From NCBI RefSeq assembly GCF_013280495.1, contig NZ_JABSSX010000004.1:124001-188000 (forward strand): DNA of 64,000 bases, written 5' to 3'. Of the stretch, positions 40,604 to 49,589 are shown piece after piece; within the stretch, counting starts at the first letter, position 1; every line of letters starts with the position of its first letter. Position numbers and translations under genes: made by a program. The stretch comes from Brevibacterium permense (GTDB lineage Bacteria > Actinomycetota > Actinomycetes > Actinomycetales > Brevibacteriaceae). The notes beneath the pieces are model-generated. The model searched no databases. It was not told the origin of the DNA and saw only the letters and a program-made list of their open reading frames with translations.

Positions 40604-42943
40604 TCAGTCTTGCGGGATCCGCTTCCGCCACGGCCACCACACTCCGGGTCCGATGTCGTAGACGAGCGCCGGGACGACGAGCGAGCGCACGAGGATGGCG
40701 TCGAGCAGCACGCCGAAAGTGACGATGAAGGCGAGCTGGACGAGGAACATGATCGGGATGACCCCGAGTGCCGCGAACGTCGCCGCAAGCACCACGCCCG
40801 CCGAGGTGATCACCCCACCCGTCGCCACGAGCCCCTTGAGCACGCCTGCCCTTGTGCCCACCTTGAGCGACTCCTCGCGCACCCTGGACATAAGGAAGAT
40901 GTTGTAATCGATGCCGAGCGCGACAAGGAACACGAAGGCATAGAGCGGCACCGAGGGATCGGCGCCCGGGAATCCGATGAGGTGGTTGAACACGAGCGCC
41001 GAGACTCCCAGCGCGGTGCCGAAGGACAGCACGGTCAGGACCACGAGCAGCAGCGGCGCGAACAGGGACCGCAACAGCAGGATGAGGATGACCGTGATGA
41101 CAACCAGGATGATCGGGATCGCCAGGGTCCGGTCCGCCTCGGCGGTATTGTTCGTGTCCAGGTCGACCGCAGTCTGCCCGCCCACCAGCGCATCGGGGTC
41201 GACGTCGTGGACGGCCTCGCGGATCTCCGTCACCGTCGTCTCGGCAGCCAGGGAGTCCGCCGCATCGGAGAGGGTGACTTCGAGGAGGACCTGACCGTCG
41301 ACCTCGGTGGGATCGATCGCCGCCGAGCCGCCGACAGCATCCGGTGCGCCGCTGCCCGGGCCACCCTGCGGGGGCTGGAGCTTTCCGTCCTCGTCGATCC
41401 CGATGGTTCCGCTCGGGGAATCCTCAGCGGCCACGGTCATCGAACCGACCCCGCCGAGGCGGCCGACCGCCTCGGCCGCAGTGCTCAGTTCGTTCGCGTC
41501 GAGCACGACCTGGGTCGGAGTTCCGGACCCACCTGGGAAATGCTCGGCCAGGACGTCCTGGCCGTCACGAGCCTCGGATTCGCCGAGCACGAACTCGCTC
41601 TGCGCGACCCCGGAGGCCTTGAACTGCGGCACCGCGATGAGCGGCAGAGCCAGCAGGATGACGAGTCCGATCCAGATCAGGCGCGGTCGGGCGGCGATAC
41701 CACCCGCGATCCGGGCCCACATTCCCTTCTTACGGAGCCCCACCTCGGCGGTCGTCACCTGGGGTCGGAACGGCCAGAACACGGCACGACCGATGATGAT
41801 GAGCGCGGCGGGCAGCAAGGTCAGCGCCGCGAGCATGGCGACGACGATGCCGATGGCCGCGACCGGGCCGAGGGCGCGCGTCGACGCAAGGTCGGTGAGC
41901 AGGAGGACCAGGAGGCCGGCGATGACGGTACCTCCGGAGGCCGCGATCGGTTCGGCCACGCCCTTGAGCGCAGCGAGCCCGGCACGAACACGATCCGGCT
42001 CGGTGTGCAGGGCATCGCGGAACCGGGCCACGACGAGGAGCGAATAGTCCGTGGTGGCGCCGACGACGAGGATGAACAGGATGCCCTGGACCTGGCCGTT
42101 GATGAGCAGGATCCCGGCGTCGGCGAGATGCCAGATGACGAAGATCGACGCGGACAGCGCGGCGACCGAGGTGAAGAGGACGATGACCGGCAGCAGCGGA
42201 GAGCGGTAGACGATGACGAGGATGACGAAGACCGCGATGAGGGCGACGAGCAGGAGGATCCCGTCGATGCCGGCGAAGGCCTCGGTGAGGTCGGCGGAGA
42301 ATCCGGCGGGCCCGGTTACGTAGACATCGGCAACCGTGGCCGGGGTGGCGACGTTGCCGGACTCATCCGGCGTCGCATCGGCGGCATTCGCGGTCGGGAA
42401 GGTGTTGGCGATGACGTCTCTGATCTTCTCGACGTCATCGGCGGTGGTGTCGGAGGAGACGGGGAGGATGAGTTGGAGGGCGTCGCCGTCGTCCGAGGGG
42501 ATGACCGGTGAGGCGTCGGCGGCAAGCAGACCGTCGTCGTCGAGTTCCTTCGCCACGTCGTCGAGGGCCACGGAGTCGTCGTCGGTGAGGCCGTCCGTGT
42601 TCTCGAGAACGACGATGGCGGGGACATAGTCGTCGTCACTGAAGCGGTCGATGATCTCCTGTGCTCGGGTCGATTCGGCGGACTCGGGGAGGAATGAGGA
42701 ACGATCGTTCGTGGCCACCTCGGAGATCTTGCCGAAGTAGGGTCCACCGACTCCGGCAACACCCACCCAGGCGACGAGGAGGATCGCGAAGAGAGCGAGC
42801 AGTGCCCCACGGCCGCGGACGGGACCTTTGGAGCGTTGGTTGGGCGCGGCAACCGTGTCGACGCCGTTTGCGTCGTCACCGGCGGGACCGCCTCGGCGAG
42901 GGTCGGAGTTCGGCGGCGTCGAGGTCAGAAGGTGACGGGGCAT
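40604..42943 (-). CDS. MMPL-family RND-type transporter
   Basis: 779-aa inner-membrane protein with 12 helices in two halves: helix 1 after GRGALLALFAILLVAWVGVA, a large external loop (about 60-215), helices 2-6, a second loop (about 440-560), then helices 7-12. Diagnostic segments are VVGATTDYSLLVVARFRDAL and VALGIDYNIFLMSRVREESL, whose Asp residues in helices 4 and 10 form the proton relay. MMPL proteins export lipids or small molecules in actinobacteria. The start ATG at 42943 lacks a strong ribosome site. Regulation by the downstream MarR is possible. A long hairpin at 43112-43169 lies upstream. Confidence 0.92.
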   Translation of the reverse strand: MPRHLLTSTPPNSDPRRGGPAGDDANGVDTVAAPNQRSKGPVRGRGALLALFAILLVAWVGVAGVGGPYFGKISEVATNDRSSFLPESAESTRAQEIIDRFSDDDYVPAIVVLENTDGLTDDDSVALDDVAKELDDDGLLAADASPVIPSDDGDALQLILPVSSDTTADDVEKIRDVIANTFPTANAADATPDESGNVATPATVADVYVTGPAGFSADLTEAFAGIDGILLLVALIAVFVILVIVYRSPLLPVIVLFTSVAALSASIFVIWHLADAGILLINGQVQGILFILVVGATTDYSLLVVARFRDALHTEPDRVRAGLAALKGVAEPIAASGGTVIAGLLVLLLTDLASTRALGPVAAIGIVVAMLAALTLLPAALIIIGRAVFWPFRPQVTTAEVGLRKKGMWARIAGGIAARPRLIWIGLVILLALPLIAVPQFKASGVAQSEFVLGESEARDGQDVLAEHFPGGSGTPTQVVLDANELSTAAEAVGRLGGVGSMTVAAEDSPSGTIGIDEDGKLQPPQGGPGSGAPDAVGGSAAIDPTEVDGQVLLEVTLSDAADSLAAETTVTEIREAVHDVDPDALVGGQTAVDLDTNNTAEADRTLAIPIILVVITVILILLLRSLFAPLLLVVLTVLSFGTALGVSALVFNHLIGFPGADPSVPLYAFVFLVALGIDYNIFLMSRVREESLKVGTRAGVLKGLVATGGVITSAGVVLAATFAALGVIPIMFLVQLAFIVTFGVLLDAILVRSLVVPALVYDIGPGVWWPWRKRIPQD

Positions 42944-43254
42944 GGTCTCAGGCTACGCCCTTTGACCTTTACCACCTCGCGTTCGAGAGTAGGGGCAGGA
43001 GTTTCCATCGAGCGAGGAGCTTCGACAAGCACGTAATGCGCGCTGGCGAAGATGCGCGACGGCAGGTTCGCGCCGCTCGACTTCGCGCCTGGCGGCTGTT
43101 GCATCCGAACTCATCACCTTTTGGACAGATCATCGGTTCGCAACCTGATGACCTGTCCAAAAGGTGATGTCAGCCCGCGCCTAAGTTGATGGCGACGTGC
43201 ACCTGGCGTGATGCGTGTCGACTCCAGCCCGGTTCTGAATGGGGGCGGTGAGCG
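42944..43254. other. 311-bp intergenic region with a long hairpin
   Basis: No gene supported. It holds an extended inverted repeat at 43112-43169, described separately, and presumably the MMPL promoter. Both flanking genes read leftward, so transcripts from the membrane-protein gene at 43255 pass through here unless stopped by the hairpin. Confidence 0.5.
43112..43169. repeat. 58-bp hairpin with perfect 17-bp arms
   Basis: Left arm 43112-43128 (CATCACCTTTTGGACAG) and right arm 43153-43169 are exact reverse complements. The 24-nt inner part also folds (CATCGGTT against AACC-T-GATG), giving almost continuous pairing around a CGC turn. No T-run follows on the minus side, which argues against a plain intrinsic terminator. 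A palindromic repeat or a structured leader of the MMPL gene are alternatives. Confidence 0.75.
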
Positions 43255-44016
43255 TTAGATCGTCATGGACTGCCGCTCACTACGCCACTCCCTCAGCCCG
43301 AGCAGCACATCGATGACGACGAACCCAACGAGGCTGATGCCCACCAGCGACAGGAACATACCGATCGCGGCGACGACCGCAGCCACTCCCCACCACGGAG
43401 CCCCATTCAGCACACCGCGTGCGGGTGCACGCCCGAAGATGATCAAGCGGGCGAAGTCGCCGAGCATGACCGGCAGTCGCTCGGCCCAATAAATCATCGC
43501 AATCGTCACGATCCCGGCAACGCAGTGGGCCAGCAGCATCCCCGGCGACGAGTGCGAATGCATCTCTGCCGCAGCGCCGACGGACCCGTCCATGGCAGGC
43601 ATGACCGTGGAGTCATGGGCCATCTGCATCGCACCACCGGGCGTCGAGTGCATCGCCGCATGGTGAGCTCCATGCGCCTGCGAATGGTGAGAGTGCGAGC
43701 CGAGGAGCGCGGCGAGACCGTTGTCGGAGCGTGCCACCGTGTTCGGCGATGCGGAGCCATGCGGAGTGAAGAGGGAGAACAGAAGGTGGAAGAGCGTCTG
43801 GCTGATTCCGACGGAGAACGTCAGCCGAGGCAGGGACAGTCGGCGCCCGGACAGGAGGACACAGACGAGGATCGACAGCGCCAGAGGCACGACGACGCCC
43901 ATCGCGCTCGGAAAGGCTCCCCCGCCGAGGATGTGCGACGTCAGGGCGACAAAGGTCGCGAATGCTGCGGCGAGGGTGCCGCGCAGAGCGCGCCGGTGCC
44001 TGACTTCCGTCTCCAC
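43255..44016 (-). CDS. Membrane protein with His/Met-rich loop, possibly copper-related
   Basis: About 253-aa polytopic membrane protein, with 3 hydrophobic helices near the N-terminus (TLAAAFATFVALTSHILGGG onward), a long hydrophilic loop, and 2-3 helices at the C-terminus (GVAAVVAAIGMFLSLVGISL). The loop is packed with His and Met (GSHSHHSQAHGAHHAAMHST, MQMAHDSTVMPAMDG, EMHSHSS), the typical look of a copper or other soft/transition-metal-binding region. No named family was recognised. GTG 44016 was taken as start because GAGG lies about 9 nt upstream; an in-frame ATG at 44091 is possible but would leave only 15 bp to the divergent gene. A copper role is inferred only from composition. Confidence 0.72.
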   Translation of the reverse strand: METEVRHRRALRGTLAAAFATFVALTSHILGGGAFPSAMGVVVPLALSILVCVLLSGRRLSLPRLTFSVGISQTLFHLLFSLFTPHGSASPNTVARSDNGLAALLGSHSHHSQAHGAHHAAMHSTPGGAMQMAHDSTVMPAMDGSVGAAAEMHSHSSPGMLLAHCVAGIVTIAMIYWAERLPVMLGDFARLIIFGRAPARGVLNGAPWWGVAAVVAAIGMFLSLVGISLVGFVVIDVLLGLREWRSERQSMTI

Positions 44017-44092
44017 GGTGACATCCTCACACAGGTGGGCCCCACCCGAGAGATCGTGCGAAATCGATCCTTGCAACACGCAGTGAACCATA

Positions 44093-44103
44093 GGTACAGT
44101 ACC
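44093..44103. promoter_or_regulatory. 11-bp perfect palindrome GGTACAGTACC at the membrane/PadR operon start
   Basis: GGTACAGTACC ends 3 nt before ATG 44107 and lies in the divergent gap. A perfect palindrome over the start region is typical of an autorepressor site, and a PadR-like regulator is the second gene of the rightward operon. Inferred. Confidence 0.45.
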
Positions 44104-44106
44104 AAT

Positions 44107-44559
44107 ATGACTACAGCCCCGCAGACGTCATCGCCCGCCAACGCCCGTACACTCCTGCTCCCTTACGCGCTCGGTCTCGTTGTCGCCATGCTCATCGTGC
44201 AGATCGTCATCGCGGCGACCGGAGGAGACGTGACTCTCCTCGCCGGCATACTCACCGCCATCGTCGCTCTCGGAATCGTTGTGTGGCTGTGGCGGAAACT
44301 GCCCGTGCTCAAGCGTGTCCGATTCGGCGTGATCATCGCCCATGCCATTGCCTTCGTCGCCGTTACCACCTCTTTCAATCTGCACGCGGTCCTCCGGGTG
44401 ATGTTCCTCGGCTTCGAGGTCGACGGCGCCGGAGACGCGGCCCACACCCTGCTTGAGAGCTCTTGGTTCGGAGCCACGCTCGTGATGAGCGCCCTGTGGG
44501 GGCTCGGACTGCTGGTCCACCTCCTCGGCTCCGTCCTCGGCCGCGGCTGGGAGGACTGA
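44107..44559 (+). CDS. Small four-helix membrane protein, function unknown
   Basis: 150-aa protein with about 4 transmembrane helices (LLLPYALGLVVAMLIVQIVI; LAGILTAIVALGIVVWLW; VIIAHAIAFVAVTTSF; LVMSALWGLGLLVHLLGSVL). N-terminus Thr/Ser-rich, no signal peptide. It is not a recognised family. The ATG at 44107 lies 3 nt after a GGTACAGTACC palindrome and lacks a classical ribosome site, so the message may be leaderless. It precedes a PadR-like regulator by 2 bp, and such membrane-protein/PadR pairs are common, the regulator controlling its partner. The function is likely transport or membrane stress. Confidence 0.75.
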   Translation: MTTAPQTSSPANARTLLLPYALGLVVAMLIVQIVIAATGGDVTLLAGILTAIVALGIVVWLWRKLPVLKRVRFGVIIAHAIAFVAVTTSFNLHAVLRVMFLGFEVDGAGDAAHTLLESSWFGATLVMSALWGLGLLVHLLGSVLGRGWED

Positions 44560-44561
44560 GG

Positions 44562-44960
44562 ATGGCGGCAGAGTCTCCCGACATCGCGACCGGTGAGGCC
44601 GGCGATTCGGCCGCACTCACCTCGGAAGAGCGGGAGTGGCTCGACCACCGCGTCGAGTCCTGGGTTGAAACGTACAAGAAGTCGATGCTCACCCCGGTCA
44701 CGCTCTCCCTCGTCGCCGAGCATCAACCGGCCGAGGTCTCAACCATCGCCGAGTCGGTCACCGGCGCCACCGGGTGGCAGATCACCGAGCGCGGCCTCTA
44801 CCGTACGGTAAAACGTCTGCAGGATTCCGGCCTGCTGCAGAGCACCGCCGTCGCCGCCCCGCGGACCGGGGCGAAACGCAAACTCCTGGCTCTGACCCCG
44901 CTGGGGGCGAGCTTTCTCGACGGAATCAGGGGCAACCTCGTCGAGGTGCCGGGCGGCTGA
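44562..44960 (+). CDS. PadR-like winged-helix regulator
   Basis: 132-aa small regulator with a winged helix: MLTPVTLSLVAEHQPAEVST, then GATGWQITERGLYRTVKRLQ and GLLQSTAVAAPRTGAKRKLL with the basic wing. The pattern (first helix, recognition helix with an RGLYRTVKRL-type segment, wing ending in TPLGASFL) fits PadR-like proteins. The start ATG follows GAGGACTGAGG, with the upstream membrane-protein TGA 2 bp before, so the pair is coupled. It probably represses its own operon through the palindrome at 44093-44103. It converges with the SWIM helicase gene (15 bp). Confidence 0.8.
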   Translation: MAAESPDIATGEAGDSAALTSEEREWLDHRVESWVETYKKSMLTPVTLSLVAEHQPAEVSTIAESVTGATGWQITERGLYRTVKRLQDSGLLQSTAVAAPRTGAKRKLLALTPLGASFLDGIRGNLVEVPGG

Positions 44961-44975
44961 CGATTCTGACGAGAT

Positions 44976-47900
44976 TCACCCCTCCAACAGACCCTTGATG
45001 TCCGCGGCCGAGATCACCTCGCTGAATGCGCTGCCGTCGTCCATGAGTGCGGTGAAGAGTTCGGCCTTCTTCGTCTGCAGCGCCAGCACCTTCTCCTCGA
45101 TCGTGTTCTCGGCGACGAGTCGGTAGACCATGACTCGCCGCGTCTGGCCGATGCGGTGCGTCCGGTCGACGGCCTGATTCTCGGCCGCAGGATTCCACCA
45201 CGGGTCGAGCAGGAACACGTAGTCCGCCTCGGTGAGGGTGAGGCCGAACCCGCCGGCCTTGAGGCTGATGAGGAACACAGGAGCGTCGCCCTCCCGAAAG
45301 GCTTCGATGACCTTCGTCCGATCCGTCGTGGACCCGTCGAGGTAGACGTACTCGATCCCGTTGTCCTCGAGTTCGGTCGCCACCGCGCGCAGGTAGCTCG
45401 TGAACTGACTGAACACGAGCGCCCGATGACCCTCGTCGCCGACCTCGCCGAGGTGGCTCATGAGCACACCGAGTTTGCTCGAGGCGATCCCAGAGTCCGC
45501 ATACTCGGCGACGATCCCCGGATCGAGCGCGAGCATCCGCAGCAGCGTCAGTGACCGGAAGATCGCGAACCGGTTCTTCTCGAACTCCCCGAGGAGGCCG
45601 AGCACCTGCTTGCGCTCGCGCTGCAGCACCGTGTCGTAGAGGCGCCGGTGCGCCGGCTCCAGCTCGACCCCGAGTATCTGCTCCTGCTTCTCCGGCAGAT
45701 CCGCGGCCACGAGATCCTTGGTCCGGCGCAGCATGAATGGCCGCAGCCGCGACCTCAGCCGATCCATCCGCTCGGGAGACTCTCCCGATTCGATCGGGCG
45801 GACATAGTCCTCCCTGAAGCGCTTAGCGTTCGGAAACAGTCCCGGCGAGGTGATCGCGGCCAGCGACCACACATCGGTGAGCGAATTCTCCATCGGCGTG
45901 CCCGTAATCGCCAGCCGGAACGGCGCCGCGAGTCGCCTCGCCGCGCGGTGCGTCTTCGCCTGGTGATTCTTCATGAACTGGGCTTCGTCGTAGATGAGGC
46001 CTGCCCAGTCGAGGGCGGCGAATTCGTCGATGTCGAGACGCATCACCGCATACGAGGTGACGACGACATCGGCACCGGCGACCGCCTCGGCGACGGAGCG
46101 CTTGCGCTTCTTCGCGGTCTCTCCCACCGCCGACACGCTCAGGTGCGGGGTGAATTTGCGGGCTTCGAGCACCCAGTTCGCCACCACCGAGGTGGGGGCG
46201 ACGACGAGGAACGGAGCGTGCTCAGTCTCCCGTTCGCTCCGATCGTGATCGATGAGAGCGAGCGTCTGCAGGGTCTTGCCCAGACCCATATCGTCGGCGA
46301 GGATCCCGCCGAGGCGGTGCTGCCGGAGGAACGCCAACCAGCGGAACCCCTCCACCTGGTAGGGCCGCAACTGCGCGTTCACGGTGTCGGGGACGGCCAC
46401 CTCGGCGATCGTATCGAGGTCCCTCAGCCCGCAGATGAGTTCGGTCCACCTCGGATCGTCGGCGACGTCATCGGCGAGATCCTCGAGTTCGTCGTACAGG
46501 GCGGTCTGGTAGCGACTGATCTGCGGATTCTCCGGCGAGAAGCCATCGAGGGCATTCGCCTCGGCGAGGAGTTCACGCAGACGGCCGAAGGCGGGGTTGT
46601 CGAGGGAGAAGAACGATCCGTCGTCGAGGATGAGGTGGGATTGCTCTTGGGCGAGCGCGGTGAAGAGTTCGACGAAGGGGATCTCGTGGTCATCGACCGT
46701 GATGTCGATGCCGAGGTCGAACCAGTCCGAGTCGTCGGTCGCCTGCGTGCGGAGGCTGACCTGCGGGGTCGCGTCGAGTTCACGGAATTCCGGGGCGTTG
46801 TCGCTGTCGGCGAAGGTAACCGTGACGTCATCAAGTTCTTGGATTCGGGGCAGGATCCGGGTGCTGTAGGTGGCGGCGTCGATGCCGGTCAGGATGGTCG
46901 ATTCCGTTCGGGCGGCGTCGGGGTCGATGGTGCGCAGGCGACGGAGGACGGCGTGCTCAAACTTCTGGTCGCGACCGCGCACCTGGTCGGACAGTTCGCT
47001 GCAATGGGGCACCAAGTGGAATGTCCGCTGTGGCGAGTAGTAGGTCCATGACCAGCTCAGACGCATCGTCGGGGTGGATCGGCCCGGGCCGCGGTCGCGC
47101 TTGTCTGAGCCGCCTCTGGCGGACCTGCGCTGGTCGGGGTTGTCGTAGCTGATGTGGAGGTTGAGGTGCGGGGACTTCTCGACGGGCAGGTCCACGGATC
47201 CGTCGCTGCTGATGACTCGGTCACCGGGACCGCTATTCGCGGCGCCGAGGTCGGACTTCTTCCCGTTCCCGACTCCCCGGATCCCGCCGCGCCTCTCGGG
47301 CGACTTCCGCAGCAGCGGGAGGACGCGGTCAATGAAATCTTCGTGCCCTTGTTCGGGGATCCTTGTGGCCGCGGGCCCTTCGAGAAGGGTGCGCTGTGCC
47401 TCGGTCATCGGCTCGGTCAGTGGCGCAAGTGTGACCACGGCTTTCGCCGTGCCCACCATGTCCAGGCGGTACACGCCGCCGAGTCCGATAGGCCGGACTT
47501 CGTGAGCCTGCACCGGCTGATCGTCGATGACGACTGCGGACTTGAGCACGAGGTCGTCGTCGCTGCGCGTGACATCGAGCTGGAATTCGGCCCGTTGCCC
47601 CAGCCGGATTGCGATCTGCTTGTCGGCGCTGACAAGTGGAATGTCGAGGTCAGCAGCCTGACCGAGCAGCTCCCACAGGAAGGGGGAGCCGAAGTCGTCG
47701 AGCCGGATCGTTGCCGACGACTGTGCATGGCCGAATCGGCCGAGCCCGTCGTCGAGGGTGACCAGTCGGTAGAACCATTCGAATTGGTCGGCATCGAAGC
47801 GCGAGGCATTGAGTCGTGAGGTGAACCAGTGCCAGCCGGCCTGCCCCTTGATCCAGTTGTTCTTCGCTCCAGGGATCAGCGGCCGGACGTGCAGCTGCGG

Positions 47901-48515
47901 TTCCGCCTCATCAGGGATTTCAGCGGCCTTGAGTCTCGATGGTGACCTATTGAAGTAGCTGCGCTGTGGGGCGCGGTGGAGTTCGAAGCCGAGTGCCACG
48001 GTCTCGGGCTGCGCGCTCGGCCGACGCGAGACCTCGATGATGCGGTCAAGCCGCTGTCTCCATTCCGGTACCCGAACCTGTCTGACTGTCGATCGCCCGC
48101 CACCGATGATCGCGCCGAAGTCGGAAGGGTCGACACCCCTGACGTGTTCAGTTTCGTCTTCTCCGATCGCGCGACGATAGTCGTCCATGATCGCGGAGGT
48201 CCGCTGTTCGAGCATCTGCTGATTGTTGACGATGACCACGGCCACGCAGTGCTTGCAGTCGTAGCCGACCGGACAGGTGCAGACGGTGTCGACGATCTCG
48301 CCGGGTCCGCCGTCGTCTAAATCATCAAAGGTGATCGTGGTCTGATACAACCCCGCGGAGCCGGCCACATCGGCGACGAGCTGCCGGTCGGATTCGTGCC
48401 AGAGGATCCGCAGCACCTGCCCTTTGTGCGCATAATCGGTGCCGCGCGCGAAGGTTCCGGGGTCGACGAAGGCCTTCAGCTCGTCCCTCGGCACGATGGT
48501 CATGGCTCGGTCCAT
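44976..48515 (-). CDS. Snf2-type helicase with N-terminal SWIM zinc finger
   Basis: 1179-aa Snf2 ATPase. The SWIM finger is at about 79-90 (CTCPVGYDCKHC, CxCx5CxH), then the bacterial Snf2 N-terminal domain (about 150-680). ATPase motifs: LRPYQVEGFRWLAFLRQHRL, Walker A DDMGLGKT near 743, YDEAQFMKN near 845 and DRTHRIGQTRRVMVYRLVAE in the C-lobe. Paralogous to the gene at 6531-9554: aligned motifs differ little, but this copy has about 140 extra N-terminal residues. The start is ATG 48515, with a second in-frame ATG at codon 5. It probably remodels nucleoprotein, with the SWIM finger binding DNA or a partner. It is flanked by a PadR unit and an aldo/keto reductase with no obvious link. Confidence 0.93.
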   Translation of the reverse strand: MDRAMTIVPRDELKAFVDPGTFARGTDYAHKGQVLRILWHESDRQLVADVAGSAGLYQTTITFDDLDDGGPGEIVDTVCTCPVGYDCKHCVAVVIVNNQQMLEQRTSAIMDDYRRAIGEDETEHVRGVDPSDFGAIIGGGRSTVRQVRVPEWRQRLDRIIEVSRRPSAQPETVALGFELHRAPQRSYFNRSPSRLKAAEIPDEAEPQLHVRPLIPGAKNNWIKGQAGWHWFTSRLNASRFDADQFEWFYRLVTLDDGLGRFGHAQSSATIRLDDFGSPFLWELLGQAADLDIPLVSADKQIAIRLGQRAEFQLDVTRSDDDLVLKSAVVIDDQPVQAHEVRPIGLGGVYRLDMVGTAKAVVTLAPLTEPMTEAQRTLLEGPAATRIPEQGHEDFIDRVLPLLRKSPERRGGIRGVGNGKKSDLGAANSGPGDRVISSDGSVDLPVEKSPHLNLHISYDNPDQRRSARGGSDKRDRGPGRSTPTMRLSWSWTYYSPQRTFHLVPHCSELSDQVRGRDQKFEHAVLRRLRTIDPDAARTESTILTGIDAATYSTRILPRIQELDDVTVTFADSDNAPEFRELDATPQVSLRTQATDDSDWFDLGIDITVDDHEIPFVELFTALAQEQSHLILDDGSFFSLDNPAFGRLRELLAEANALDGFSPENPQISRYQTALYDELEDLADDVADDPRWTELICGLRDLDTIAEVAVPDTVNAQLRPYQVEGFRWLAFLRQHRLGGILADDMGLGKTLQTLALIDHDRSERETEHAPFLVVAPTSVVANWVLEARKFTPHLSVSAVGETAKKRKRSVAEAVAGADVVVTSYAVMRLDIDEFAALDWAGLIYDEAQFMKNHQAKTHRAARRLAAPFRLAITGTPMENSLTDVWSLAAITSPGLFPNAKRFREDYVRPIESGESPERMDRLRSRLRPFMLRRTKDLVAADLPEKQEQILGVELEPAHRRLYDTVLQRERKQVLGLLGEFEKNRFAIFRSLTLLRMLALDPGIVAEYADSGIASSKLGVLMSHLGEVGDEGHRALVFSQFTSYLRAVATELEDNGIEYVYLDGSTTDRTKVIEAFREGDAPVFLISLKAGGFGLTLTEADYVFLLDPWWNPAAENQAVDRTHRIGQTRRVMVYRLVAENTIEEKVLALQTKKAELFTALMDDGSAFSEVISAADIKGLLEG

Positions 48516-48577
48516 GCCACCAGTCTTTCATCTGCTGCTGACACACGCGGTCAGCCGACAGCGGAGAGGGCCCAGCC

Positions 48578-49441
48578 TCACATCTCTTCGTGCGTGAGCG
48601 GGTCCCGGTCTTTCATCCGACCGCGCTCGAGTCCGGAGATCGCGGCCACCTCGGCGGGGGTGAGGGCGAAGTCGAAGACGGCGGCATTGGACCGCTGGCG
48701 TTCGGGGTTCGCCGACTTCGGGATCGGGATGGACCCGACCTCGATATGCCAGCGCAGGACCACCTGGGCCGGGGTGACACCGTGGGCGGCGGCCGCCTCG
48801 GCGATGGGGGTTTCGTCGAAGAGCCCCTGGTCACGGTAGAGCGGGGACCAGCTCTCGGTCTGTACGCCGATGGAGCGGTGGAAGGCGATGAGATCGGCCT
48901 GCGGGAAATACGGGTGGAGCTCGACCTGGTTGACGGCGGGGGTGACCCCGGTTTCGTCGATGAGTTCGGTGAGCATGTCCTCGGTGAAGTTCGAGACGCC
49001 GATGGACTTCACGAGCCCGCGCTCGCGCAGTTCGATGAGCCCGCGCCAGGTGTCGACGTACTTGCCCACGCTGGGATTGGGCCAGTGGATGAGGTGGAGG
49101 TCGAGGTAGTCGAGGCCGAGCCGGGCCAGGGACTCCTCGGTGCTCGCGATCGCCTCGTCGAATCCGTGGTGACGGCCGGGGATCTTCGAGGTGACGAAGA
49201 GGTCCTCGCGTGGGGTGACGGTGTTCGCGATGGCCTCACCGACCTCGCGCTCGTTCTCGTAGTTCACCGCGGTGTCGAGGAGTCGGTAGCCCGCGTTGTC
49301 GACGGCGTTCACGATCGCGTCGACGCCTTCCTCGCCTTTCATCGCGTAGATGCCGAGCCCGAGCTGCGGGATCGCGCGTCCGTCGTTGAGATCGAAGGTG
49401 GGCATGATGGCTGGGTTGGTGTCGTCATAGGAGCTGGCCAT
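48578..49441 (-). CDS. Aldo/keto reductase
   Basis: 287-aa NADPH-dependent aldo/keto reductase (AKR). The (alpha/beta)8 signatures are clear: YRLLDTAVNYENEREVGEAI with catalytic Asp and Tyr, LDYLDLHLIHWPNP with the catalytic His, and IPIPKSANPERQRSNAAVFD as the NADPH phosphate site. It resembles the 2,5-diketo-D-gluconate reductase/methylglyoxal reductase type. ATG 49441 has GGGTGG upstream; an internal ATG at codon 13 (PTFDLNDGRAI follows) would also suit the family. A cytoplasmic carbonyl-reducing role, such as aldehyde detoxification, is likely; no operon partner is evident. Confidence 0.93.
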   Translation of the reverse strand: MASSYDDTNPAIMPTFDLNDGRAIPQLGLGIYAMKGEEGVDAIVNAVDNAGYRLLDTAVNYENEREVGEAIANTVTPREDLFVTSKIPGRHHGFDEAIASTEESLARLGLDYLDLHLIHWPNPSVGKYVDTWRGLIELRERGLVKSIGVSNFTEDMLTELIDETGVTPAVNQVELHPYFPQADLIAFHRSIGVQTESWSPLYRDQGLFDETPIAEAAAAHGVTPAQVVLRWHIEVGSIPIPKSANPERQRSNAAVFDFALTPAEVAAISGLERGRMKDRDPLTHEEM

Positions 49442-49589
49442 GGTTCCACCCTATGACCGCCGAGGTGGCGCTGGCCAGGGTGTTCCCCATGAGTTTGGAC
49501 AGGGGATGGTGGGTGAAAGCTCCCTGTGAGATCCCCCGCGAAGGCACTGCCGCGGGTTTTCACAAAGCAGCTTGGGCTAGCGTGGTCGC

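Noticed and set aside
40610-42511. Long plus-strand open frame inside the MMPL gene
   Set aside because: Antisense shadow dominated by Asp, Glu, Arg and Gly repeats from mirrored hydrophobic codons; no ribosome site or domain.
44799-44810. TACCGTACGGTA palindrome inside the PadR-like gene
   Set aside because: It lies in conserved coding sequence (recognition-helix YRTVKR codons), so symmetry may be chance.
45648-47051. Long plus-strand open frame opposite the SWIM helicase
   Set aside because: Antisense shadow; helicase motifs are on the minus strand.
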